The notes beneath the pieces were generated by a model. It made no database searches. It worked only from the letters and a program-made list of their open reading frames with translations, and was not told the origin of the DNA. The position numbers were made by a program, and so were the translations under genes. From contig NATO01000064.1 of assembly GCA_002085385.1 (NCBI GenBank), positions 1-7,326 on the forward strand: DNA of 7,326 nt, read 5' to 3'. Shown here piece by piece: positions 1-6,696 of this stretch (its first letter is position 1; every line of letters starts with the position of its first letter). Source of the DNA: a candidate division Zixibacteria bacterium 4484_93. GTDB lineage: Bacteria > UBP14 > UBA6098 > 4484-93.

Positions 1-902
1 CTCTCCTCTCAGAGATTGCAGAACCGACAGGCGGCAAGTTCACCAGATACAACAAGGACTTACTGCCGAACCCATCCGCTCTCTATGGAGTGAGGCTCCC
101 TATTATGTACTTCTATTGTGAGATATATAATCTTTCCCTCGAGGGGGATTCCACTTACACGGTCAGATACATTATATTAGACAAGCAGAGAAAGCCTGTC
201 AAAACATTGCCGGAGGAGGTCTACAGAAAAAGCTCCGACACAGGCGTTATCCTTGGTGGGATAAGCATCATCGCTCTGCCCGATGGGGACTACACGCTTG
301 CAATCTCTGTCGAGGACAATGCAAGCAAAAGAAAAATAACCAGCGAAAAGCAGTTCGCTGTTACGAAAAGATATGTGAGTGTGCCATCGGACACAATACT
401 TGAGATTATGACATCCCAGATTTATTATCTTCTCTCGGAGGATGAAAAAAGGGGTCTTGCAAATCTTCCGAAGGATAAGCAGCCGGGATATATAAACTCG
501 GTATGGAAGCGGCTCGACCCCGACCCGGAAACAGACGAAAACGAACTGCGGGATGAGATAATAAGAAGATGGCGGTATGCAATAGATAATTTCTCAACGG
601 CTGAGAAAGAGAGTCTTGTCCCCAACGGATGGAGAAGCGACAGGGGGCGAGTCATCATCGAGTATGGCTTTCCCGATGAGGTGGAGCGACACTATTTCGA
701 GCCTGGAGAATACCCCTGGGAGAAATGGACATATTACTCCATCCAGGGTGGAGTGGAGTTTATCTTCGCCGACCTATCAAATGTGGGGAGAATGGAACTT
801 CTCTCATCCACAGCACCCGGCGAGGTCACAAATCCTTACTGGCAGGATGCCATCCGCAAAGGCGCCGCCACGGGACAGAGAAACATTATAAGGGAGGAAT
901 AG
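1..902 (+). CDS. GWxTD domain-containing protein, 3' part (5' end outside window)
   Basis: The reading frame is already open at position 3 and runs to TAG at 900-902, giving 299 visible codons. A GTG at 90 could be read as a start, but the sequence before it (PNPSALYG, then MYFYCEIYNL) continues smoothly and matches the family, so the gene begins upstream. The visible part has a beta-rich region (about residues 1-125 of the fragment), then a helical linker ending in RRWRYAIDNF, then the GWxTD domain. Its signature reads GWRSDRGRVIIEYGFPDEVE (627-686), followed by WEKWTYY, a VEFIFADLS strand and a conserved-looking tail with STAPGEVTNPYWQ. The T of GWxTD is replaced by S. The family's biochemical role is not established; many members are predicted to be exported, but any signal peptide here lies outside the window. 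The gene ends 1 nt before the next one and carries that gene's ribosome binding site. The family call is secure; function is unknown. Confidence 0.88.
   Translation, partial: LLSEIAEPTGGKFTRYNKDLLPNPSALYGVRLPIMYFYCEIYNLSLEGDSTYTVRYIILDKQRKPVKTLPEEVYRKSSDTGVILGGISIIALPDGDYTLAISVEDNASKRKITSEKQFAVTKRYVSVPSDTILEIMTSQIYYLLSEDEKRGLANLPKDKQPGYINSVWKRLDPDPETDENELRDEIIRRWRYAIDNFSTAEKESLVPNGWRSDRGRVIIEYGFPDEVERHYFEPGEYPWEKWTYYSIQGGVEFIFADLSNVGRMELLSSTAPGEVTNPYWQDAIRKGAATGQRNIIREE
891..898 (+). promoter_or_regulatory. Ribosome binding site of the TPR/Glu-rich protein gene
   Basis: The sequence AGGGAGGA lies 5 nt upstream of the ATG at 904 and is a strong Shine-Dalgarno match. It sits inside the last codons of the GWxTD gene, so translation of the second gene can be coupled to the first and also has its own good entry site. 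This is the strongest such site in the array. Confidence 0.75.
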
Positions 903-903
903 A

Positions 904-2235
904 ATGGACTATGAGCAGATTGAGGAGCTTCAGGAAAAGCATCCTGAACTGCCCGTCTTCGCCAGAGTCGCAGAAAAGCTGTTAAATCAGGGGAAACTGG
1001 AGGAGGCAATCGATGTGCTAACCACCGGAATCAACAGCTTCCCAAATTATCTGACGGCAAAGATACTGCTCGGGAAACTTTACATTAACAATAACGAGCC
1101 TGAGAAGGCACTCGAGCTGCTTCTCCCCCTTTCCCACACGGAGATACAGAACCTCGGAATAATCCAAGCCATTGCACAGGCGTATTTTATGCTGAGAGAT
1201 TATAAGAGGGGGCTATCTTTCCTGCAGAGGCTATACTCTATCGATTTCACAAACAACGAGTTGCTGAAGGAGATAGCAAAGCGCAAGCAGGAGCTCCAAG
1301 AGGGCATTCCTGAGGAGAAACCAGAAGAGGAGAAACCAGAAGAAAAAGCTGTCCCTGAGCCAGTAGCAGAGGAGGAATTCCACGAGATAGAGGTAAAAGA
1401 GGAGGCAGCTCCACAACAACCGGAGGAGAAGATAGAAGAGATAATACCGGAGGAAGCAATTAAGGAGATATCCGAGCCCGAGCTGGAGGAGAAGCTCACC
1501 AGCATAAGTGACAATATCGAGGAGCCGGTTCTCACCAACGAGCAAGAAGCCCAACAGGAGGAGACATTCGAGCTTTCGCTCGAAGAGCCGTTCAAGGAGA
1601 CCGAGGAAAAAGAGGCGAAGCCCGAGGAAGTCCCCAAAACCACTCCAGAAGAGACAGAAGAGATTCAGCACATAGAGTTCGATGGAAAGCCGGAGGAGGC
1701 AGAACAGATTGAGGGGCTCATCATTCGAAAGTCTTTTACCCCACCCGATGAGGCAAAAACACCACCACCCGAGGATATAGAGGAAAAAGGGGTTCACAAG
1801 ATATCATTCGAGGAGGAGAAAGAGGAAGAGGAACCAATCTTTGAGGAGGACGAGGGAATAATCCCCGGACTCCTGAAAGAGGAAGACCTCCAGGAGGAAG
1901 CACCGCCCTTAAGAACACCGTCCGAAAAGAAGGAGTTTTCACCGGAAGAGCTCGAACTCTCGGGGGAGTTGACTATCAAGGCGGGACCAGAAACATTCTC
2001 AAAGGAAGAACTGGAAAAAAGGCTCTCAGACCCCGAGGAGACAACTCCCTCAGGACTCCCACCGGATAATCTTCTTTCTCCCACTATGGCGGAGATATTT
2101 GCCGGTCAGGGGCATACGGAAAAGGCTATCGCTATATACGAGAAAATCCTCGACCAGTTCACCGGGGAAGAAAGAGAAAAATATATCAAGAGAATTGAGG
2201 CACTGAAAAAGAGACTCGAAGAAGAGAACGGATGA
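904..2235 (+). CDS. TPR repeat protein with long acidic Glu/Pro-rich linker
   Basis: A 443-residue protein with three parts. Residues about 17-130 form TPR-like helical repeats; recognisable pieces are VAEKLLNQGKLEEAIDVLTT, ILLGKLYINNNEPEKALELL and AQAYFMLRDYKRGLSFLQRL. Residues about 134-385 are a very acidic, low-complexity stretch rich in Glu, Pro and Lys and probably disordered. Residues about 391-440 carry one more TPR-like unit, with the signature SPTMAEIFAGQGHTEKAIAI, followed by a charged helix. No signal peptide or membrane segment is seen, so it is probably cytoplasmic. TPR units usually bind other proteins, so a scaffold or adaptor role is plausible but not shown. The start is fixed by the strong ribosome binding site. 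The stop overlaps the next start (ATGA). No catalytic motif is visible and I do not recognise a named gene. Confidence 0.85.
   Translation: MDYEQIEELQEKHPELPVFARVAEKLLNQGKLEEAIDVLTTGINSFPNYLTAKILLGKLYINNNEPEKALELLLPLSHTEIQNLGIIQAIAQAYFMLRDYKRGLSFLQRLYSIDFTNNELLKEIAKRKQELQEGIPEEKPEEEKPEEKAVPEPVAEEEFHEIEVKEEAAPQQPEEKIEEIIPEEAIKEISEPELEEKLTSISDNIEEPVLTNEQEAQQEETFELSLEEPFKETEEKEAKPEEVPKTTPEETEEIQHIEFDGKPEEAEQIEGLIIRKSFTPPDEAKTPPPEDIEEKGVHKISFEEEKEEEEPIFEEDEGIIPGLLKEEDLQEEAPPLRTPSEKKEFSPEELELSGELTIKAGPETFSKEELEKRLSDPEETTPSGLPPDNLLSPTMAEIFAGQGHTEKAIAIYEKILDQFTGEEREKYIKRIEALKKRLEEENG
1312..1341 (+). repeat. Two perfect tandem copies of a 15-nt unit at the start of the acidic linker
   Basis: The unit GAGGAGAAACCAGAA occurs at 1312-1326 and is repeated exactly at 1327-1341, in frame, encoding EEKPE twice (residues 137-146 of the TPR protein). 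It marks the start of the Glu/Pro/Lys-rich linker and suggests that the linker grew partly by slippage or local duplication. The rest of the linker is repetitive in composition, but I see no further long perfect copies. Confidence 0.8.
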
Positions 2236-3206
2236 TAAACTTCTCCGATAAACTTTTCCTTGCCCCGCTTGCCGGGATAACAGACAGAACCTTCAGACGG
2301 ATTGCGAGGCGCTTCGGAGCGGACATCACCCTCTGCGAGATGGCAAACTGTGAGGCTGTCACCAGAGGAGTGAAGAAAACCGACGAGTTGCTCGCCTTCT
2401 CTCCCGACGAGCATCCGATAGGTGCACAGCTATTTGGTAAAAATCCAGCATCCTTCAGAAGAGCGGCAAAGAGGCTCGAGAGGATGGGATTTGATTTTAT
2501 AGACATAAATGCAGGCTGTCCAGCAAGGAAGGTTACATCGGGTGGAGCAGGCGCAGCTCTTTTGAGAACTCCCCAACTACTTATGGATATCCTATCCGAG
2601 ATATGCTCTGCGACAAGCCTTCCTGTCACGCTCAAGACACGGCTCGGATGGGATAAGCCCAACCTGCTCGAGCTTGTCGAACCACTCGAGAAAACGGGGA
2701 TTGCCGCCATAACAGTGCATACAAGAACTGCAAAACAGGGCTTCCGCGGAGAAGCAAGAAAAAACTATCATTATATCCGTCAGATAAAAGCGGCATTGAA
2801 TATTCCGGTCATCGCAAACGGGGATGTCTTTTCACTGAAAGATTACAACCTGCTCCTTACAGAAACCGGCGCAGACAGCGTTATGATAGCCCGGGGAGCA
2901 CTCGGTAACCCCTGGATATTCAAGGAGATAAAGCAGGGGAAAAAGATATTCCCATCACTTCAGGAGAGAGCATCCATCCTGCTCGAGCATATCGACGGGC
3001 TGGTGAATCTTCACGGAGAAAGAAGGGGACTTCTCATCTTGAGGAAGTTTATCATCTGGTACACAAAAGGATTACCATCGGCGAAACAGTTCAGGGCAAA
3101 GCTTTTCGAGGAGACGAAAACCCTCTCCGATGTCAGGGAGGCAATCATAGACTATTTCAATGCAACAAGAGAGTATGACAGAACAGAAAAATCTGCCACT
3201 TGTTGA
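2232..3206 (+). CDS. dusB: tRNA-dihydrouridine synthase, DusB-like
   Basis: Dus enzymes reduce specific uridines of tRNA to dihydrouridine using FMN and NADPH; they are cytoplasmic. The 324-residue length is normal for the family. Visible motifs in order are: FMN-phosphate/barrel start LAPLAGITDRTFRR (residues 10-23), IGAQLFG (63-69), the active-site loop DINAGCPARKV with catalytic Cys96, GGAGAALLR (104-112), VTLKTRLGW with Lys135 (132-140), ITVHTRT with His163 (160-166), the GEA of FRGEA (171-175), VIANGDV (193-199), and the phosphate-binding segment ARGALGNPWIF (220-230). The C-terminal helical domain contains RKFIIWYTKGLPSAKQFR, typical of the DusB group. Start and upstream stop share ATGA, implying coupled translation. 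The 3' end overlaps the PyrK-type gene by 32 nt. All the usual catalytic residues are present. The DusB subtype is judged from motifs only, so which tRNA position it modifies is not certain. Confidence 0.93.
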   Translation: MINFSDKLFLAPLAGITDRTFRRIARRFGADITLCEMANCEAVTRGVKKTDELLAFSPDEHPIGAQLFGKNPASFRRAAKRLERMGFDFIDINAGCPARKVTSGGAGAALLRTPQLLMDILSEICSATSLPVTLKTRLGWDKPNLLELVEPLEKTGIAAITVHTRTAKQGFRGEARKNYHYIRQIKAALNIPVIANGDVFSLKDYNLLLTETGADSVMIARGALGNPWIFKEIKQGKKIFPSLQERASILLEHIDGLVNLHGERRGLLILRKFIIWYTKGLPSAKQFRAKLFEETKTLSDVREAIIDYFNATREYDRTEKSATC

Positions 3207-3918
3207 AAAAACTCGCCTGAGCGATGATGTGTATCTTCTGGGGTTTGAGATGCCCGGAGCTATTCAGTTCAGAGCAGGACAGTTCGCAATGCTCAGGGCA
3301 GCTCATTCACTCGACCCTTTCCTCAGGCGCCCGTTAGCGATATTCAGACAAGAAAATCACATCGTCTATTTCCTGATGCAGGTAAAGGGAAAGGGGACAA
3401 AACAGCTCTCCTCGATGCAGCCAGGAGATACCACAGATATACTTCTGCCGCTCGGAAACGGTTTCCCGGACACCGAAGGAGATTGTCTAATCCTGGCAGG
3501 AGGGATGGGGATTGCACCGGTTTTCTCGCTTCTGCTCTCGACTGAGAAGCCCACCCTTATCTACGGTGCAAGGACAGAATCGGAGCTTTTCGCACTCGAT
3601 ATAATCAGGGAAACGAACAGCGAGTTTATTATCTCGACAGATGACGGCAGCACAGGAGAAAAAGGCGATGTAATATCGGTCTTCTCACGCCTCTTCCCTG
3701 ACTTCCACGGCAACATCCTCGCCTGCGGACCGGACGCTATGATAAGCTCATTGAGAAGGGCAACGGAGGGGAAAAATGTGAGAGCGTTTGCCTCACTCGA
3801 AGCACGAATGGCATGCGGGGTCGGAGCCTGCTCGGGCTGTGCCATCAGAACGAAAAACGGTATGAAACGAGTCTGCAGGGATGGACCTGTATTCGATATT
3901 GCAGAACTCATTATGTAA
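3175..3918 (+). CDS. pyrK: PyrK-type electron-transfer subunit (FAD, [2Fe-2S]), dihydroorotate dehydrogenase family
   Basis: PyrK passes electrons between NAD and the FMN of the catalytic subunit PyrD in class 1B dihydroorotate dehydrogenase (pyrimidine synthesis). The protein has 247 residues when started at 3175, a normal length. FRAGQFAML and FLRRPLAIF (residues 49-57) form the FAD-binding barrel. AGGMGIAPVFSLL (108-120), YGARTESELFA (130-140) and ACGPDAMI (183-190) form the NAD-binding ferredoxin-reductase fold. Near the C-terminus C214, C219, C222 and C234 (C-x4-C-x2-C-x11-C) form the expected [2Fe-2S] site, followed by DGPVFD. An ATG at 3160 in the same frame would add five residues but lacks a Shine-Dalgarno; the ATG at 3175, after AAGAGAG, is preferred. 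It overlaps the dus gene by 32 nt. No pyrD is adjacent, which is unusual, so the real partner could be PyrD encoded elsewhere or another flavoenzyme. The family is clear; the exact partner is not. Confidence 0.88.
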   Translation: MTEQKNLPLVEKTRLSDDVYLLGFEMPGAIQFRAGQFAMLRAAHSLDPFLRRPLAIFRQENHIVYFLMQVKGKGTKQLSSMQPGDTTDILLPLGNGFPDTEGDCLILAGGMGIAPVFSLLLSTEKPTLIYGARTESELFALDIIRETNSEFIISTDDGSTGEKGDVISVFSRLFPDFHGNILACGPDAMISSLRRATEGKNVRAFASLEARMACGVGACSGCAIRTKNGMKRVCRDGPVFDIAELIM

Positions 3919-3922
3919 AGGA
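3917..3922 (+). promoter_or_regulatory. Ribosome binding site deciding the start of the PgsB-like gene
   Basis: AAAGGA lies 6 nt before the ATG at 3929, starting in the TAA stop codon of the PyrK-type gene. The same frame is open back to an ATG at 3881, inside the upstream gene, but that start would add 16 residues (MDLYSILQNSLCKGYP) unlike the family and has no comparable site. The ATG at 3929 places the hydrophobic segment at the very N-terminus, as in known PgsB proteins. Confidence 0.65.
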
Positions 3923-3928
3923 TATCCA

Positions 3929-5098
3929 ATGGAGATAATCGTATTTCCCGCAATACTTGTTATCCTACTCATACTGGGAGTAATCGAATATTCCTCACAC
4001 AGACGGAACCTGCATAGCATCCCGATTCGTATCCACATAAACGGCATCAGGGGGAAATCATCGGTGACGAGGTTAATCGGTGGAGCAATGAGGGAAGCTG
4101 GCTACAGAACAGTTGTTAAGACCACCGGCACATCACCGAGATACATCGATACTCAGGGGGTCGAGCACCCTATCCAACGGCAGGGGAAAGCAAACATAAA
4201 GGAACAACTGGGAATCTTTAAGCGAGCAAGAGAGGAGGGTGCAGAGGTAATATGTGTCGAGTGTATGGCAATCGACCCCGAACTCCAGTGGGTAACCGAG
4301 CACAGGCTTGTCAAATCGACAATCGGTGTTATTACCAATGTCCGCTACGACCACACCGATGTTATGGGCGAGAGGATAGAGATGATAGCGGATGCCCTCT
4401 CCGGCACCATCCCGGAAGGTGGGCTTGTCTTCACTGCAGAGGATGAGAATTTCTCACTTCTCGAGAGGAACGCGGATAAGCTCGGTGCAAGGATATTAAA
4501 AATAGAGCCGTCATCGGTATCGGACGAGGAGATGAGCCGTTTCTCCTACATCGAGCACAGGGAGAATGTTGCGCTTGCCCTTGCCGTGGCAGAACATCTC
4601 GGAATAGACAGGGAAACCGCTCTCACCGGTATGTACAGGGCAACCCCCGACCCTGGAGCACTCTTCCGCTACGAGATAAAACAGTTCAAGAAGAGGATAA
4701 CATTTTACAGCATCTTTGCCGCAAACGACAGGGAGTCCAACATCCGTATATGGCGGATGCTCAACCTAAAGCCCTCCAAATCTGCCCCTGTGATTCTCAT
4801 CGTCAACAACCGCTCCGACAGGCTAAGCAGAATAAAGCAGTTCGCCGAAATCATCGGTGATGAAATTACCGCCGACTACTATATACTCATAGGAGGACTG
4901 GCGAGGGCATTCGGCTCGATTCTCCTGTCCAAGGGGATACCGGCGGAGTGCATCTTTAATATGGCAGGAAGGAAGCCGGAAGAGATATTCGAGCGGATCC
5001 TCGATTTAACGGTTCGGGAGTCTTTCGTCTGTGGAATTGGGAACATCGGCGGCGAGGGACACGCAATAGCAGAGTTCTTTAAGCACAGAAGCGAATGA
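3929..5098 (+). CDS. pgsB: PgsB/CapB-type poly-gamma-glutamate synthase, Mur ligase fold
   Basis: PgsB (CapB in Bacillus anthracis) is the ATP-dependent amide ligase that polymerises glutamate through gamma linkages, normally at the membrane with PgsC and PgsA. The 389-residue length is close to that of Bacillus PgsB. An N-terminal hydrophobic helix (about residues 3-20) is followed by the family's ATP-binding loop IRIHINGIRGKSSVTRLIGG (33-52; GKSS where GKST is commoner), TTGTSPR (65-71), the acidic VECMAIDPELQ (110-120) and TNVRYDHTDVMG (136-147), all hallmarks of PgsB rather than of peptidoglycan Mur ligases. The C-terminal domain ends in VCGIGNIGGEGHAIAEFF (367-384), also family-like. It begins 10 nt after the PyrK-type gene and shares ATGA with the kinase gene. 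No pgsC or pgsA follows, which is odd for a capsule locus. It may act with partners encoded elsewhere, or it may ligate another substrate. The family call is strong; the product is unproven. Confidence 0.9.
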   Translation: MEIIVFPAILVILLILGVIEYSSHRRNLHSIPIRIHINGIRGKSSVTRLIGGAMREAGYRTVVKTTGTSPRYIDTQGVEHPIQRQGKANIKEQLGIFKRAREEGAEVICVECMAIDPELQWVTEHRLVKSTIGVITNVRYDHTDVMGERIEMIADALSGTIPEGGLVFTAEDENFSLLERNADKLGARILKIEPSSVSDEEMSRFSYIEHRENVALALAVAEHLGIDRETALTGMYRATPDPGALFRYEIKQFKKRITFYSIFAANDRESNIRIWRMLNLKPSKSAPVILIVNNRSDRLSRIKQFAEIIGDEITADYYILIGGLARAFGSILLSKGIPAECIFNMAGRKPEEIFERILDLTVRESFVCGIGNIGGEGHAIAEFFKHRSE

Positions 5099-6696
5099 GA
5101 AAACACTACACTGTCATAGCTATTCTTGCAACTGCACTGCTCATCTTTCTGGGATATCTCGGCATCCGCCAGGAAAAAAGATTTCTCCTGGAACTCCTGC
5201 GCTCCGATGCAGAAATCCTCTCACAAAGCATAATACTCGCCTCCCGAACAATCTTCGAGGCAGACTCCCTGACAGAATCGATGATAGAGGATAGGCTCTC
5301 ATCTGTGTTGCTCTTTCTCTCCGAACAGGATGAGGAGGAATTCTCTAACGAGGATATAGCGGAGCTTGCTCTTATGCATAACCTCGGATATCTCGGGCTT
5401 TTCCCCGAAAATGGGAAACCTGCTACGGTGAACCCCGGTGAGATACCGAGAGGGCTTATCCTCGAGCTCATGCTCTCAGCCTCACAGGACAGTCTCTCCT
5501 TTCTGGGCATCGACCCGGCATTCCCCCAGTGTGGGAACGCAAAAGGCGGCTCCATCAAGAACGGGGGGGTCATTTGGATTGCTTTTCTCCCGCCAGAAGA
5601 GGTAAAAGAACTCCGCGAGAGCATAGGCTTCGGACAGTTCATAAGGAAACTTGGGCAGTTCCCATCGGTAAGATATATCACGATACAGGATACATCAGCA
5701 ATCCTCGTTGGAACAGGGTTCGTAAGACGATTATCAAGGATAGAAACCGACCCGTTCCTCAAGCGGGTTGTCAGACACCACAATGCAAAAGGCAGAATTG
5801 CGAGCTTCAAGGGGGAAAAGATATTCGAGTTCGTTCAACCCTTCCCGCAGATAGGAACATTCGGCGGCATCATCAGGATAGGGTTATCCCTGAACGAATA
5901 CAACTCTCTCATCAAGGATTTTTATATCGCCTGGTTTATTCTCATCCTTGTTCTTATCCTCGTTTCGCTCCTGACAATAAGACTGCTATACGCCAGAGAA
6001 AAGATCAGGCAACTGGAGACAAACCTCACCCGAACAGAGTATCTGCGTTCACTCTCGCAACTGACGGCAGAGGTAGCTCACGAGATAAGGAACCCACTCA
6101 ACAGTATCTCTATATGGGTGCAAAGGGTATCCGATGAAAGAGGGGAAAACGAGTTCACGCTGAAGATACAAAAGGAAGTGGAGAGACTGAATGGCATCGT
6201 ATCCCAGTTCATTGCACTGGCAAAGACAACATCGGTCAAGATGGAAGAGCAGAGCCTCGAGCCCCTCCTTCAGGACATAATAGGGATACTCTCTCCTGTA
6301 GCCTCCGAGAAGAATGTTAAACTTCACCTCGGAGGAGAGCCAGAAAAAACTGCACACTTTGACTACGAAAAACTGAAGATAGCACTCCTCAACATCCTGA
6401 AAAACGGGGTAGAGGCTTCATTCCCGGACAGTACAGTAAGCATAGATGTGGAGAAAAAAGGGAAAGACACCATCATTCAGATAACAAACGAGGGGAACCC
6501 AATCCCGCATAAAAAGGGAGAGCAGTTGTTCGAGCCATACTTTTCAACGAAGGAAAAGGGCGGCGGATTGGGACTCTTTACCGCCAGAAGGATTATCGAG
6601 GAACATTGCGGAAGGATAGAAGCCACCTCGAAAGGGAATTTAACAACCTTCAGAATTATTCTGCCGGGGGTTCCTCCGACTTCTTCTTCCCGCTGA
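5095..6696 (+). CDS. Membrane sensor histidine kinase, without adjacent response regulator
   Basis: A 533-residue two-component sensor. It has a transmembrane helix at about residues 6-24, a large extracytoplasmic sensor region (about 25-277) of unrecognised family, and a second transmembrane helix at about 278-298. The dimerisation/phospho-acceptor domain follows, with H-box LTAEVAHEIRNPLNSI (His329). The ATPase domain shows the N-box NILKNGVEA (433-441), a G1-like box TNEGNPIP (464-471), the F-box LFEPYFSTK (478-486) and the glycine-rich GGGLGL (489-494). The usual Asp of the G1 box (DxGxG) appears as Asn465, a variant also seen in some other kinases and not proof of inactivity. The start overlaps the pgsB stop (ATGA), so it is the last gene of the array. 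The stimulus cannot be deduced. No response regulator is in the window. The last 41 nt, coding for the tail after the catalytic domain, overlap the convergent methyltransferase gene. Confidence 0.93.
   Translation: MRKHYTVIAILATALLIFLGYLGIRQEKRFLLELLRSDAEILSQSIILASRTIFEADSLTESMIEDRLSSVLLFLSEQDEEEFSNEDIAELALMHNLGYLGLFPENGKPATVNPGEIPRGLILELMLSASQDSLSFLGIDPAFPQCGNAKGGSIKNGGVIWIAFLPPEEVKELRESIGFGQFIRKLGQFPSVRYITIQDTSAILVGTGFVRRLSRIETDPFLKRVVRHHNAKGRIASFKGEKIFEFVQPFPQIGTFGGIIRIGLSLNEYNSLIKDFYIAWFILILVLILVSLLTIRLLYAREKIRQLETNLTRTEYLRSLSQLTAEVAHEIRNPLNSISIWVQRVSDERGENEFTLKIQKEVERLNGIVSQFIALAKTTSVKMEEQSLEPLLQDIIGILSPVASEKNVKLHLGGEPEKTAHFDYEKLKIALLNILKNGVEASFPDSTVSIDVEKKGKDTIIQITNEGNPIPHKKGEQLFEPYFSTKEKGGGLGLFTARRIIEEHCGRIEATSKGNLTTFRIILPGVPPTSSSR

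Noticed and set aside
90..92. GTG at 90 as the start of the first gene
   Set aside because: The same frame is open to the window edge, and the residues before it (FTRYNKDLLPNPSALYG) look like a natural continuation of the domain, so the gene starts upstream.
1200..1797. Long minus-strand frames opposite the acidic linker of the TPR protein
   Set aside because: GAG/GAA-rich coding sequence gives Ser/Leu/Phe-rich antisense frames automatically. The apparent hydrophobic or Ser-rich proteins are low-complexity shadows without start signals.
2186..2710. A 174-codon minus-strand frame opposite the dus gene
   Set aside because: It is antisense to conserved Dus motifs, has no family resemblance and no ribosome binding site that I can see.
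904..5098. A possible functional link between the Glu-rich protein and the poly-gamma-glutamate-type ligase
   Set aside because: PgsB polymerises free glutamate and does not need a Glu-rich protein; acidic linkers are common in TPR proteins. Nothing in the sequence ties the two beyond sharing an operon.
5106..5810. A 234-codon open frame on the minus strand within the kinase gene
   Set aside because: It lies entirely antisense to the sensor region of a well-supported kinase, its translation is rich in Ser/Arg/Pro with no recognisable domain, and it looks like a by-product of the codon choice on the other strand.
5529..6137. A 202-codon plus-strand frame overlapping the kinase in another frame
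   Set aside because: It is rich in Arg, Gln and Pro without domain features and overlaps the second transmembrane helix and H-box coding region of the kinase, so it is an out-of-frame shadow.
138..6261. Nine CTCGAG hexamers, several times the number expected by chance
   Set aside because: All nine (starting at 138, 1111, 2475, 2667, 2685, 2982, 4460, 5461 and 6256) fall in frame as Leu-Glu codons CTC GAG, so a preference for these codons explains them. They show no spacing pattern.
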